NCBI GenBank assembly: GCA_964594635.1
Contig: CAZQMV010000003.1
Coordinates: forward strand, 228,391-292,390
Origin: Berkiella sp964594635
GTDB taxonomy: Bacteria > Pseudomonadota > Gammaproteobacteria > Berkiellales > Berkiellaceae
Direction of reading: 5' to 3'
DNA: 64,000 nt
Under the pieces are notes generated by a model. That model made no database searches, had not been told where the DNA came from, and saw nothing but the letters and a program-made list of their open reading frames with translations. The position numbers and the translations under genes are program-made. Position 1 is the first letter of the stretch. The number at the start of each line of letters is the position of its first letter. Shown piece by piece: positions 23,503 to 33,129 of this stretch.

Positions 23503-26361
23503 ATGGATAAAATCATTGTAAGAGGTGCACGCACACATAACCTCAAAGACATAAATGTGGAGCTTCCTCGCGACCAGTTAATCGTTATAACAGGCTTATC
23601 TGGTTCAGGTAAATCTTCATTGGCTTTTGATACCCTGTATGCAGAGGGCCAACGTCGCTACGTTGAGTCTTTATCTTCTTACGCTCGGCAATTCCTCTCC
23701 GTGATGGAAAAACCTGACGTTGACCATATAGAAGGATTATCGCCAGCTATCTCAATTGAGCAAAAAACCACTTCTCATAATCCGCGCTCAACAGTCGGCA
23801 CCGTAACTGAGTTATATGATTACCTAAGATTATTATACGCACGTGCAGGACAACCACGTTGCCCCGATCATGATGCTCCCTTGGAAGCACAAACCATTGG
23901 CCAAATGGTCGATCAGGTTTTAGATAAACCTCAAGATACCAAAGCACTGCTTCTGGCGCCGGTTATCCGCGATCGCAAAGGTGAGCATGTGCAAGTATTT
24001 GAGCAGTTGCGAAGCAACGGCTTTGTGCGGGTGCGGGTTGATGGGCAATTATACGATTTACAAGAAGTCCCGAAACTTGATCTGCGTAAGAAGCATACCA
24101 TTGAAGTGGTCGTTGACCGGATCAAAGTACGTCCTGATTTAAGATTGCGCTTAGCCGATTCTTTTGAAACCGCGCTGAAGTTAAGCGATGGTTTAGCCAA
24201 GGTGCTCTGGATAGATTCTAACGAAGAAGTCATTTTTTCTGCGAAATACGCCTGCCCCATCTGTGGCTATAATTTAACCGAGCTTGAACCCCGCATTTTC
24301 TCTTTTAATAATCCAGCGGGGGCTTGCCCAAGTTGCGACGGTATCGGTAATAAACAATTTTTCGATCCCAAACGCGTTGTGCATATGCCCGATGTGAGCT
24401 TAGCCAGCGGTGCCGTGCGTGGCTGGGATAGACGAAATCAATATTATTTTAGCTTGTTAAAATCGTTAGCCAAACATTATAGCTTTGATTTAGATACCCC
24501 TTATAAAGAGCTGCCTAAAGCCATTCAAAATATTATTTTATATGGTTCTGATGAAGAAGAAATTTCTTTTTCTTATACCAATGAACGGGGTGAAACCCGT
24601 CGTCGCAAGCATACCTTTGAAGGGGTGATCACCAATTTAGAGCGTCGCTATCATGATACCGATTCTGAATATATTCGCGAAGAGTTGGCACGCTACATTG
24701 CCGACCAAGCTTGTCCTGAATGTGAAGGATCGCGTTTAAGAAAAGAAGCCAGACATGTTTTCATTGGTGAACATTCGATTTCTGTCGTGACATCCATGGC
24801 AATCAGTGAATGCCTACATTTCTTTCAACATTTGAAATTAACCGGTCGTCGCAAAGAGATTGCTGATAAAATTTTAAAAGAGATCACTCAACGCTTGCGC
24901 TTTTTAGTCGATGTAGGACTTGATTATTTGACCTTAAACCGTACTGCAGAAACACTCTCTGGCGGTGAAGCACAACGTATTCGTTTGGCCAGCCAAATTG
25001 GTGCAGGTCTTGTGGGTGTCATGTATATTCTGGATGAGCCGTCCATTGGTTTACATCAAAAAGATAATTCGCGCCTACTCACCACGCTCAAGCATTTGCG
25101 CGATATTGGTAATACCGTGATCGTGGTTGAGCATGATGAAGAAGCTATTTTAACGGCTGATTATGTGGTCGACATCGGCCCAGGCGCGGGTGTGCATGGT
25201 GGCGAAATTGTCGCACAAGGTACCCCAGCACAAATCAAAAAGGCCAAAAATTCACTGACGGGCGATTACTTATCCGGTAAAAAATCTATTCCCATACCAT
25301 CGGTGCGTAAAAAACCTGATCCAGAAAGGATGATTACGATTACAGGTGCCAAAGGAAACAATCTTAAAAACCTTACCGTGGAATTTCCCATTGGCTTAAT
25401 GACCTGCATCACCGGTGTCTCTGGCTCAGGTAAATCAACGCTGGTCAATGATACCCTCTGCCCCATCGCAGCCCATGTGTTAAATCATGCGGGTCTGTCA
25501 CACCATGCGCCCTATGACAAAATCTCTGGCCTTGAGCATATGGATAAAGTGGTCAATATCGATCAAAGTCCTATTGGTCGCACACCCCGCTCTAATGCTG
25601 CCACCTATACCGGCTTGTTTACCCATATTCGTGATCTCTTTGCGGGAACCAATGAAGCACGTTCACGCGGATACTCTGTGGGTCGCTTTAGCTTTAACGT
25701 GAAAGGCGGTCGCTGTGAGGCTTGTGAAGGAGATGGCTTAATTAAAGTTGAAATGCACTTTTTAGCCGATGTGTATGTGATGTGCGATGTCTGCAAAGGT
25801 AAGCGTTATAATGATGAAACCTTGCAGATCCTTTATAAAGGCAAAAATATTCATCAAGTTTTAGAAATGACGGTAGAAGATGGTTATGAGTTCTTTAGTG
25901 CCATTCCTTCGATTAACCGCAAACTCAAAACTTTAATGGATGTCGGATTGTCATACTTGAAGCTCGGACAAAGTGCGACTACCTTATCAGGCGGTGAAGC
26001 ACAACGGATCAAACTCTCAAAAGAGCTTTCAAGACGCGATACGGGTAATACACTTTATATTCTCGATGAACCCACCACCGGCTTACATTTTCACGATGTA
26101 AAGCAATTGCTAGATGTGTTATTTCATTTGCAAAACAGTGGCAACACGATAGTAATCATTGAGCATAACCTTGATGTGATTAAAGTGGCGGACTGGATCA
26201 TCGACTTAGGTCCACAGGGTGGCGATAAAGGTGGCACGATTGTCGGTGTCGGAACTCCCGAAAAAATCGCCAGCACCAAAGGATCGTTTACCGGTGAATT
26301 TTTAGCGCCCTTATTAAATGCCGCAAAAACCAAAGCAAAACCTAAAACCAAACGTGAATAA
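23503..26361 (+). CDS. uvrA: Excinuclease ABC subunit A
   Basis: 951-952 residues, a normal length. Two ABC ATPase halves are present: Walker A GLSGSGKSS and GVSGSGKST, two LSGGEAQR signatures, and D-loops. Zinc-finger cysteines sit in CPICGYN / CPSCDGIG and CEACEGDG / CDVCKGK. UvrA finds damaged DNA for nucleotide excision repair. An earlier in-frame start at 23344 would add 53 unrelated residues lying over the divergent MFS gene, so the ATG at 23503, followed directly by the family start DKIIVRGARTHNL, is chosen. Confidence 0.97.
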   Translation: MDKIIVRGARTHNLKDINVELPRDQLIVITGLSGSGKSSLAFDTLYAEGQRRYVESLSSYARQFLSVMEKPDVDHIEGLSPAISIEQKTTSHNPRSTVGTVTELYDYLRLLYARAGQPRCPDHDAPLEAQTIGQMVDQVLDKPQDTKALLLAPVIRDRKGEHVQVFEQLRSNGFVRVRVDGQLYDLQEVPKLDLRKKHTIEVVVDRIKVRPDLRLRLADSFETALKLSDGLAKVLWIDSNEEVIFSAKYACPICGYNLTELEPRIFSFNNPAGACPSCDGIGNKQFFDPKRVVHMPDVSLASGAVRGWDRRNQYYFSLLKSLAKHYSFDLDTPYKELPKAIQNIILYGSDEEEISFSYTNERGETRRRKHTFEGVITNLERRYHDTDSEYIREELARYIADQACPECEGSRLRKEARHVFIGEHSISVVTSMAISECLHFFQHLKLTGRRKEIADKILKEITQRLRFLVDVGLDYLTLNRTAETLSGGEAQRIRLASQIGAGLVGVMYILDEPSIGLHQKDNSRLLTTLKHLRDIGNTVIVVEHDEEAILTADYVVDIGPGAGVHGGEIVAQGTPAQIKKAKNSLTGDYLSGKKSIPIPSVRKKPDPERMITITGAKGNNLKNLTVEFPIGLMTCITGVSGSGKSTLVNDTLCPIAAHVLNHAGLSHHAPYDKISGLEHMDKVVNIDQSPIGRTPRSNAATYTGLFTHIRDLFAGTNEARSRGYSVGRFSFNVKGGRCEACEGDGLIKVEMHFLADVYVMCDVCKGKRYNDETLQILYKGKNIHQVLEMTVEDGYEFFSAIPSINRKLKTLMDVGLSYLKLGQSATTLSGGEAQRIKLSKELSRRDTGNTLYILDEPTTGLHFHDVKQLLDVLFHLQNSGNTIVIIEHNLDVIKVADWIIDLGPQGGDKGGTIVGVGTPEKIASTKGSFTGEFLAPLLNAAKTKAKPKTKRE

Positions 26362-26387
26362 ATGATTTTATTAAGAGGAGTCAAAAA

Positions 26388-26609
26388 ATGAGTCAAATCC
26401 TACCAGCAGGGCAACAACAACCGCAACCACCTGTAAACCCAGTGCAACAACCAGCAGTCGTTCCGCAAGTCAGAATTACCTATTCTCGTGCTCTGTTAAT
26501 GCACTATGGGCAATCACCGCTGGCACAAGTTGCGCCTCTTGCTCCTCCTATACCAGGTATTTTTGGTGTGGAAGAAAATCAACAAAATGTTACACCTAAA
26601 CTAAAATGA
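26388..26609 (+). CDS. Small proline/glutamine-rich protein
   Basis: 73 residues with a Q/P-rich first third (GQQQPQPPVNPVQQP) and a second P-rich stretch. No fold recognised; probably disordered. A strong AAGAGGAG site precedes the ATG, and its TGA overlaps the start of the kinase-like gene as ATGA, so the two are translationally coupled. It may be a partner or chaperone-like protein for the kinase (inference). Confidence 0.65.
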   Translation: MSQILPAGQQQPQPPVNPVQQPAVVPQVRITYSRALLMHYGQSPLAQVAPLAPPIPGIFGVEENQQNVTPKLK

Positions 26610-27772
26610 CCGGCAATTCTTCTACCGTTGCGATTTTTGATCTTCGCAAGCAAAAGAGGCTGTATTTTACCTTGAAGGAACAAATGGAAGAGGGGTGCTT
26701 TGGGAAAGTATCGCTTGCTAGCACCCCTTCATATCAAGAATCGCTTATTGCTAAAACCGTTGATCTTCAGGGTAGAAGTCAACTCATTCACAATTCCCCT
26801 CATCAATTATTGCGTGCAACCTACCGTGAAATTGCTTATTTAAAACAGCTTGATCTGTTAGTGGGCTTTTCACATGACGTTGCCAATAAAAAAATGATCA
26901 TTATTATGAAGTTGTTACCTGGAATACCCGAATTCAGAGTACAACCTAAAACCAAACGTTTAGCAGAATTTGCTTCCTTTTGTGCGCTTCGCCAATTACA
27001 TCGGCAGGGTATAGCGCATATGGATCCTCATGAATATAATTTTCTGTTTGATGAACAAACTAAAAAAGCGCAGGTGATTGATTTTGGAGCGTCGCAGAAT
27101 GCCGATATTTTCCACCAATTGCGCGATTTTTATCAGTTTTTAATATTACGCAGAGACAAAACCCAAAATAAATTCTGGTACTTTCTTGATTTTTATTGTA
27201 CCGAATTAAAAGATCATATCCTGGCTAACCGTTATGAAACAGCAAAAATGGTATTTTGTTATGCAGTGGTTATGATTGCAGCCCTAAGTGGCGCCAGTGT
27301 TTTAGGAGTCGCTAGCCTTTTAGCCCAGGAATTAATCAAAGCCAGTGTTTTGCCCTCGGTAAGTGAACTCTTATCGACCCTACAAGATCATTATGAGTTT
27401 CGCGCTTTTAACCAGCACAATAGAGCGGCTTATCGAGCATTACACTATGCCTTAGTCGGTATATTAATCGTATTGCAAAGCGCTATTTTGACATTCCAAG
27501 TCACTACTTTGTATTCTGCTGTCATTGGAGCTTCTTCTTTATACGATATCGCGACAATCGGGATCCATTTGCAAACTTGGATCAACACCTGCCAATACTG
27601 GCTCAACAATGCCGAAAAATACTGCTTTAACGACAATCTGATCATGTCTCGTTATCAATACAAAATCGCTCCTAAAATCAAACCTAACACCTTTCTCCCG
27701 CTTTACCAGCAATCCACCAATACCGTTAACACCCAAAATAAGCCACGTTCATCGGCTTTACCCAGAATTTAG
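26606..27772 (+). CDS. Protein-kinase-fold protein with C-terminal membrane anchor
   Basis: 388 residues. The kinase-like features are EEGCFGKV at 28-35 as a shortened glycine loop, K50 (IAKTVD), E75 in helix C, the catalytic loop HMDPHEYN at 138-145 (HxDxHxxN type, as in RIO, KdkA and APH relatives rather than HRDxKxxN), and DFG at 159-161. All core catalytic positions are present. Two long hydrophobic regions (~212-245 and ~277-312) follow, then a basic tail. A membrane-anchored eukaryotic-like kinase with no bacterial pathway neighbours is a reasonable effector candidate; target unknown. Confidence 0.7.
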   Translation: MTGNSSTVAIFDLRKQKRLYFTLKEQMEEGCFGKVSLASTPSYQESLIAKTVDLQGRSQLIHNSPHQLLRATYREIAYLKQLDLLVGFSHDVANKKMIIIMKLLPGIPEFRVQPKTKRLAEFASFCALRQLHRQGIAHMDPHEYNFLFDEQTKKAQVIDFGASQNADIFHQLRDFYQFLILRRDKTQNKFWYFLDFYCTELKDHILANRYETAKMVFCYAVVMIAALSGASVLGVASLLAQELIKASVLPSVSELLSTLQDHYEFRAFNQHNRAAYRALHYALVGILIVLQSAILTFQVTTLYSAVIGASSLYDIATIGIHLQTWINTCQYWLNNAEKYCFNDNLIMSRYQYKIAPKIKPNTFLPLYQQSTNTVNTQNKPRSSALPRI

Positions 27773-27800
27773 TTGACCAATTAACATATGCCTCTATAAT
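27773..27800 (+). promoter_or_regulatory. Promoter of the 244-residue orphan gene
   Basis: TTGACC at 27773-27778 and TATAAT at 27795-27800, 16 bases apart, followed by an AAGAGG ribosome-binding site and the ATG at 27842. Confidence 0.65.
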
Positions 27801-27841
27801 CCGATTAACTTATGTGATCCCTATTTAAAAGAGGCTATATT

Positions 27842-28576
27842 ATGTCTACCAATGGTGCACAATTCGCCGCTCGCTGCGGTGATTTTCTTTGGAATTACTC
27901 CGGTGGAAAATACAGCATTAATCAATTTGCGAGTATTATCCGAGCATATGCTCCTGGATCTTTAGCAACGGTGCTTGGCACTGTTACCCCTTTTGTAAAC
28001 GAAACAATAATGAGTGATATCGCGTGTGCGATTGAAACTAAAACCGGCTTTTCTCCTCTGACCTGCTTTGTAGCAACAGCAGCAACTGGCTATACAGGCT
28101 TAAAAGCGCTGCAATGGGCTTATAAGCGTTATAAAACCGACAACCCTTTATCTTTGATCCAAGCTCTTTTAGAAAAACATGCGCTTTCTTTGTTAAATGT
28201 TGATTACAAAAATCTCGCTACCACCATTGATAGCATATTTGATGGCAAGGCTGAAATGGTCTTAAATCAAATCAAAGAAAAATGGCCAGAAATGTTTAAC
28301 ACAATGTCTGACAAAATGAAGCAAGAAGTGAAAGCAGCGGCTAAAGCAGAAGAAATAAAATCTTTACCAACGCTTTTAGAGCAGAAGAAAGAGGATATTA
28401 GAGAAGCTGTCGCACAATCACAGATCCCCGTTGCTAAAGAGCAAACCAAAGCAGTCGGTGGTTTACAAGAAAGTGCAGCATCAAGCGCCCAGTTTGATTT
28501 AAAAAGCGCTTTATCAAACATCTTCTATGGTGCAATGCCTGCTGTTACTCCAGCTGCAAGATCACTACTCAAATAA
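27842..28576 (+). CDS. Orphan protein, mostly helical
   Basis: 244 residues, not recognised. The N-terminal half has weakly hydrophobic helices (e.g. SLATVLGTVTPFV and FVATAATGYTGL), and the second half is a charged helical region (residues ~120-205, KEKWPEMFNTMSDKMKQEVK...) that may form a coiled coil. It has its own promoter, a good ribosome-binding site and a shared terminator, so it is an independent unit. It may be secreted or membrane-associated; no evidence decides. Confidence 0.65.
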   Translation: MSTNGAQFAARCGDFLWNYSGGKYSINQFASIIRAYAPGSLATVLGTVTPFVNETIMSDIACAIETKTGFSPLTCFVATAATGYTGLKALQWAYKRYKTDNPLSLIQALLEKHALSLLNVDYKNLATTIDSIFDGKAEMVLNQIKEKWPEMFNTMSDKMKQEVKAAAKAEEIKSLPTLLEQKKEDIREAVAQSQIPVAKEQTKAVGGLQESAASSAQFDLKSALSNIFYGAMPAVTPAARSLLK

Positions 28577-28594
28577 CGCGCAAAATAATTAGGC

Positions 28595-28627
28595 AAAAAA
28601 AAACCAGGCTAATGCCTGGTTTTTTTT
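28595..28627. terminator. Bidirectional terminator between the orphan gene and rplQ
   Basis: AAAACCAGGC, loop TAAT, GCCTGGTTTT, flanked by an A run on the left and a T run on the right, so it can end both the plus-strand orphan gene and the minus-strand ribosomal superoperon. Confidence 0.9.
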
Positions 28628-28638
28628 GAGAACTTTTC

Positions 28639-29013
28639 TTATTCCGCAGCAGCTTGTTGACGTTCAACCAATTCAACATAAGCCATTGGTGCGTTATCGC
28701 CAGCACGAAAGCCACATTTGATGATCCGTAAATAGCCACCTGGACGGGAAGCATTGCGTGGACCAATTTCATTGAACAACTTGGTTACGATTTCTCTGTC
28801 ACGCAAGCGGTTAAAAGCAAGGCGTCGATTTGCAAGAGAATCAGTCTTACCCAAAGTAATCAAGGGCTCTACAACACTGCGCAAAGATTTAGCCTTTGGC
28901 AAAGTGGTTTTGATCAATTCATGACGCATGATTGATACAGCCATATTTTGAAACATCGCTTTGCGATGGCTACTATTGCGATTTAATTGACGACCCGATT
29001 TTCTATGACGCAT
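28639..29013 (-). CDS. rplQ: 50S ribosomal protein L17
   Basis: 124 residues with the family start MRHRKSGRQLNRNSSHRKAM and the conserved LRSVVEPLITLGK block. L17 binds near the peptide exit tunnel. It is the last gene of the alpha operon, 18 bases after rpoA, and is followed by the bidirectional terminator. Length is typical. Confidence 0.97.
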   Translation of the reverse strand: MRHRKSGRQLNRNSSHRKAMFQNMAVSIMRHELIKTTLPKAKSLRSVVEPLITLGKTDSLANRRLAFNRLRDREIVTKLFNEIGPRNASRPGGYLRIIKCGFRAGDNAPMAYVELVERQQAAAE

Positions 29014-29031
29014 TGTTTCTACCTATCGCGT

Positions 29032-30048
29032 TTAACTGTTCGTAATTGGTTCTTTCTTTTCTAAACCAGCTGGTGGCCAGCCTTCTAATTTCATTCCTAA
29101 AGATAAGCCCTTCGCAGCTAAAACATCTTTAATTTCAGTTAAAGATTTTTTACCTAAATTAGGAGTCTTTAGTAATTCCATTTCGGTGCGTTGAATTAAG
29201 TCACCGATGTAGTAAATATTTTCAGCTTTCAAGCAGTTTGCTGAACGTACTGTCAATTCAAGTTCATCAACAGGACGTAACAAGATGGGGTCAATCCCAA
29301 CTTCTTTTTTGGTTTCAGCAGGACGCTCTTGGCCTTTGAGATCAACAAATACAGATAATTGTTCCGCTAATATTGTCGCTGAACGACGAATAGCTTCTTC
29401 AGGATCTAATGTACCGTTGGTTTCGATATCGATAATTAATTTATCAAGGTCAGTACGGTTTTCAACACGAGCCCGTTCAACGTTATAAGTCACGCGACGC
29501 ACAGGGCTAAATGAAGAATCGACTTGTAAGTGGCCAATTGAAACTGCTTCTGCCATTTCACCAATCTTACGAATGGTAACAGGTTCATAACCACGACCAC
29601 GCGCCACAGTTAAAACCATTTTGATTTTACCTTGTGGGGAAGTGATGTTGGCAATAATATGATCAGGATTCGCAATTTCAACATTTGAATCCAATTGAAT
29701 GTCACCCGCTTTAACTGGGCCAACACCGCTTTTATCTAAGCGTAATTCAACTTCGTTTCTGCTTTCACCTAACATTTTGAAAGCGATATCTTTCAGGTTC
29801 AGAAGAATTTCGATGACATCTTCTTGAACACCTTCGATAGTGGTGTATTCATGTAATACACCTTCGATTTTCGCTTTAACAACCGCTGCACCTGGCATAC
29901 TTGAAAGCAAAATACGACGGAGCGCATTACCTAATGTATGCCCAAAGCCACGTTCAAGAGGTTCTAAAGTAACTCTAGCTTGGTTACGACCTCTGTCTTG
30001 GACAATGATCGATCGGGGTTTTAAAAATTCTGCCACAGCACGTTGCAT
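29032..30048 (-). CDS. rpoA: RNA polymerase alpha subunit
   Basis: 338 residues. The N-terminal assembly domain (LEPLERGFGHTLGNALRRIL) and the C-terminal domain that contacts UP elements and activators (NCLKAENIYYIGDLIQRTE, LLKTPNLGKKSLTEI) are both complete. It lies in its usual place between rpsD and rplQ. Confidence 0.98.
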   Translation of the reverse strand: MQRAVAEFLKPRSIIVQDRGRNQARVTLEPLERGFGHTLGNALRRILLSSMPGAAVVKAKIEGVLHEYTTIEGVQEDVIEILLNLKDIAFKMLGESRNEVELRLDKSGVGPVKAGDIQLDSNVEIANPDHIIANITSPQGKIKMVLTVARGRGYEPVTIRKIGEMAEAVSIGHLQVDSSFSPVRRVTYNVERARVENRTDLDKLIIDIETNGTLDPEEAIRRSATILAEQLSVFVDLKGQERPAETKKEVGIDPILLRPVDELELTVRSANCLKAENIYYIGDLIQRTEMELLKTPNLGKKSLTEIKDVLAAKGLSLGMKLEGWPPAGLEKKEPITNS

Positions 30049-30070
30049 GCAACCTTCCTCCGGTTAAGGA

Positions 30071-30685
30071 TTATTTAGAATAGAGCTCAACGACTAACTG
30101 CTCGTTAATATCAGAGGGTAACTCATCACGATCGGGTACCCGCTTATATTCCCCTGACAACTGTTTAGCATCAACCTGAACCCAATCAACCCAACCTTTT
30201 TCTTCAGCTTGTTTTAAAGCATCTAAAATGCGGCCTTGTCCACGAGCACGCTCGCGAATTGACACAACATCAGTTGGTTGTACTGAATAAGAAGGCACGT
30301 TGACGCAACTACCGTTCACAAAAATTGCTTTATGTGACACTAATTGACGGGCTTCTTTTCTCGTCGCAGCAAATCCCATACGATAAACGACATTATCAAG
30401 ACGTGACTCGAGAATTTGCAGCAACAGAACGCCTGTTGAAGCTTTACGACGAGCCGCCTCTTTAAATACTTTTCTGAATTGTCTTTCAAGTAAGCAGTAT
30501 TTGTACTTAAGCGCCTGCTTCTCAGTAAGCTGCAAACCATAAGGAGTTTCACGTTTACGTGTCGCGCCGTGTTGGCCTGGGCGTGTGCTCAGTTTGCATT
30601 TGGATTCAAGATCACGCGTTTTAAAATCTAAGTCTTTCCCATATCTTCGGGATAACACGCATGTTGGGCCGGTATATCTCGCCAT
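30071..30685 (-). CDS. rpsD: 30S ribosomal protein S4
   Basis: 204 residues. The S4 RNA-binding domain (LESRLDNVVYRMGFAATRKEARQLVSH) is clear. S4 starts 16S assembly and, in E. coli, represses the alpha operon; whether it does so here cannot be seen. 17 bases after rpsK. Confidence 0.98.
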   Translation of the reverse strand: MARYTGPTCVLSRRYGKDLDFKTRDLESKCKLSTRPGQHGATRKRETPYGLQLTEKQALKYKYCLLERQFRKVFKEAARRKASTGVLLLQILESRLDNVVYRMGFAATRKEARQLVSHKAIFVNGSCVNVPSYSVQPTDVVSIRERARGQGRILDALKQAEEKGWVDWVQVDAKQLSGEYKRVPDRDELPSDINEQLVVELYSK

Positions 30686-30702
30686 GTTAATTCTCTCTTT
30701 GT

Positions 30703-31164
30703 TTAGACTCGACGTTGCTTAGGCGCACGGCAACCATTAAATGGTATACCTGTGACATCGAAAATAGCTGTAATAGATACGAAATCACGCACAGCACGCA
30801 CAGACGCATCGCGACCAGGTCCTGGACCATAAATTCGGACTTCAGCGGACTCAGCACCATAAAGCTCTTTCGCTTTTTGAACTGCCTTTCCAGCTGCTAC
30901 CTGACCTGCAAACGGTGTACTTTTACGCGAACCTCTAAAACCACAACCACCTGCTGTTGCCCAAGACAAGGTGTTACCTTTTACGTCCGTGACGGTGATT
31001 AATGTATTATTAAAGGAAGCATACACATGAACAATGATGTCACTGATCATGCGTTTGGTTTTCTTCTTAGAAGGGCGCGACTTGCCTGCGCCAGATGCAC
31101 CACCTTCTGATCCGGTGATCGCGCCTGTACCTTCTTCTTCAGTAACTTGAGTCGTTTCTACCAT
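30703..31164 (-). CDS. rpsK: 30S ribosomal protein S11 with extended N-terminus
   Basis: 153 residues against about 129 in E. coli. From IIVHVYASFNNTLITVTD onward it is ordinary S11. The extra ~24 N-terminal residues are Gly/Glu/Thr/Ser-rich (TQVTEEEGTGAITGSEGG) and probably disordered. No internal start with a good ribosome-binding site would remove them without cutting into the conserved part. It begins 2 bases after the rpsM stop. Confidence 0.95.
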   Translation of the reverse strand: MVETTQVTEEEGTGAITGSEGGASGAGKSRPSKKKTKRMISDIIVHVYASFNNTLITVTDVKGNTLSWATAGGCGFRGSRKSTPFAGQVAAGKAVQKAKELYGAESAEVRIYGPGPGRDASVRAVRDFVSITAIFDVTGIPFNGCRAPKQRRV

Positions 31165-31166
31165 AA

Positions 31167-31550
31167 CTATTTAGCCTTTCCAGCGTCTTTACTAATTCTA
31201 TTTCCACGTGGACCTTTACAGGTTCTCGCATTGGTGCGGGTACGCTGACCACGAGCAGGCAATCTGGCACGATGACGTTTACCACGATAACAACCAACGT
31301 CACGCAGACGTTTAATTCGCATGGAAACTTCTCGACGTAAGTCACCTTCGGTTGTAAACCCAGCTACCGCATCTTGCAAACGTCGGGCTGTTTCCTCATC
31401 TAAGTCTTTAACCTTAGTATTAGTTGGAATGCTAAGTTTGTCGCAGATTGTTAATGATCGGGTTTTACCGATCCCATAGATGCTTTGCAAAGCAACCCAA
31501 ATGTGCTTATTCGGCTCTAGTGGCACATTCTGAATTCGGACCACAGACAT
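31167..31550 (-). CDS. rpsM: 30S ribosomal protein S13
   Basis: 127 residues, slightly longer than usual at the C-terminus (GNRISKDAGKAK). The IYGIGKTRS helix-hairpin and the basic tail RGKRHRARLPARGQRTRTNARTCKG typical of S13 are present. First gene of the alpha operon; it contacts the tRNA sites and L5 across the subunit interface. A 95-base gap separates it from rpmJ. Confidence 0.97.
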   Translation of the reverse strand: MSVVRIQNVPLEPNKHIWVALQSIYGIGKTRSLTICDKLSIPTNTKVKDLDEETARRLQDAVAGFTTEGDLRREVSMRIKRLRDVGCYRGKRHRARLPARGQRTRTNARTCKGPRGNRISKDAGKAK

Positions 31551-31645
31551 GAAAGACTCCTAATAGACCCCGGCGCTTGTAGACGCAACAGACTACTGCA
31601 CCTATGAAAAAAAATCAATTTTTTTAGAAACTTAACGAATAAGCT

Positions 31646-31774
31646 CTAACCTTGGCGCTGCTTATGGCGAGCATTTTCTTTACAGATCACAAACAACGCT
31701 TTTTTATTACGCTTTGTTCGGCTAACCACTTTGCAGCTCTTACACATTTTGCGAATTGACGCACGTACTTTCAT
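31646..31774 (-). CDS. rpmJ: 50S ribosomal protein L36
   Basis: 42 residues starting MKVRASIRKMCKSCK and ending ENARHKQRQG. The zinc ligands C11, C14, C31 and H37 are present, so it is the zinc-binding form. It is four residues longer than the 38-residue E. coli protein, the extra residues falling between the two ligand pairs (RTKRNKKALF). It sits 14 bases after secY at the end of the spc operon. Confidence 0.96.
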   Translation of the reverse strand: MKVRASIRKMCKSCKVVSRTKRNKKALFVICKENARHKQRQG

Positions 31775-31788
31775 ACTCTCACCCCAAA

Positions 31789-33123
31789 TTACCTAAATAA
31801 CCCAAATCCACCTGAGCCACCATTACGGCCCTTTAAGTTAGTTTTACGCATTAATGACTCATATTGCTGAGACATCAAGTGCGCTTGGATTTGAGCAATA
31901 AAATCCATGATAACCACAACGATAATTAGCAAAGAAGTTCCACCAAAGTAAAAGGGGACTTTCCAAGCTAAAACTAAGAATTCAGGCAAGATTGAAATAC
32001 AGGTGATATAGAGTGCACCTACTAACGTCAATCTTGTCATCACGGTATCAATGTAGCTTGCTGTTTGATCACCTGGGCGAATGCCGGGCACAAAAGCACC
32101 TGACCGTTTCAAATTATCTGCTGTTTCTTTAGGGTTAAACACCAATGCGGTGTAGAAGAAACAGAAGAAAATAATACCACTGGCAAACAACAATATATAA
32201 AGCGGCTGACCTGGCTGTAACGCCATACCGATTTCTGTCAACCAAGTTGCTTGCGATTGACCACTAAACCACTGGCTAATCGAAGCAGGAAACAAAATTA
32301 AGCTTGAAGCAAAAATGGGCGGAATAACACCTGCCATATTAATTTTTAATGGCAAATGGCTTTGTTGCGCCGCATACATCTTTCGACCTTGTTGCCGTTT
32401 TGCATAGTTAACGGTAATGCGTCTTTGACCACGCTCAATAAATACCACAAAAGCCGTAATACCTAGTAAGACCAGTAATAAGGCGATTAATGCAAAACCA
32501 TTCATATTGCCTTGGCGAACTTGCTCAAACGTATTACCAATAGCGCTTGGTAACCCTGAAGCAATACCCGCAAAAATGATAAGCGAAATACCATTACCCA
32601 CACCACGTTCGGTGATCTTCTCGCCTAACCACATTAAGAACATAGTGCCGGTTACGAGCGTCACTACGGTTGTTAAGTGAAAGAGAAAACCTGAATACAG
32701 TGCTGTACCAGAACTAACCAAAAACTTACTCATGCCAAACGCTTGGAAGGTTGCAAGAAGCAATGTCCCTACACGCGTGTATTGAGCAATTTTTCGTCGT
32801 CCCATTTCCCCTTCTTTCTTGAGCTGCTCAAGAGAAGGAACAATAACTGTCATTAGCTGCATGATGATGGAAGCAGAAATATAGGGCATGATTCCAAGCG
32901 CAAACAACGATAAACGCTGTAATGCACCACCCGAGAAAACACCCGCCATGCCAATAATACTATTTTGGCTATTAGCAAAAATTTCTGCCAAACGAGCGGC
33001 ATTAATTCCTGGTACAGGAATATGCGCACCAATACGAAATACGATCAAACCCCACAGCACAAACCAGAGTCGCTGTTTGAGTTCCGCAAGTCCACTCGAT
33101 TGATTTTTTCCAGAACCTATCAT
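31789..33123 (-). CDS. secY: Preprotein translocase subunit SecY
   Basis: 444 residues with ten predicted membrane helices. The plug region (FSGGALQRLSLFALGIMPYI), the cytoplasmic loop with ERGQRRI, and the C-terminal helices are typical. SecY is the channel of the Sec translocase; its partner secE is also in this window. Begins 6 bases after rplO. Confidence 0.98.
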   Translation of the reverse strand: MIGSGKNQSSGLAELKQRLWFVLWGLIVFRIGAHIPVPGINAARLAEIFANSQNSIIGMAGVFSGGALQRLSLFALGIMPYISASIIMQLMTVIVPSLEQLKKEGEMGRRKIAQYTRVGTLLLATFQAFGMSKFLVSSGTALYSGFLFHLTTVVTLVTGTMFLMWLGEKITERGVGNGISLIIFAGIASGLPSAIGNTFEQVRQGNMNGFALIALLLVLLGITAFVVFIERGQRRITVNYAKRQQGRKMYAAQQSHLPLKINMAGVIPPIFASSLILFPASISQWFSGQSQATWLTEIGMALQPGQPLYILLFASGIIFFCFFYTALVFNPKETADNLKRSGAFVPGIRPGDQTASYIDTVMTRLTLVGALYITCISILPEFLVLAWKVPFYFGGTSLLIIVVVIMDFIAQIQAHLMSQQYESLMRKTNLKGRNGGSGGFGLFR

Positions 33124-33129
33124 TGGTTA

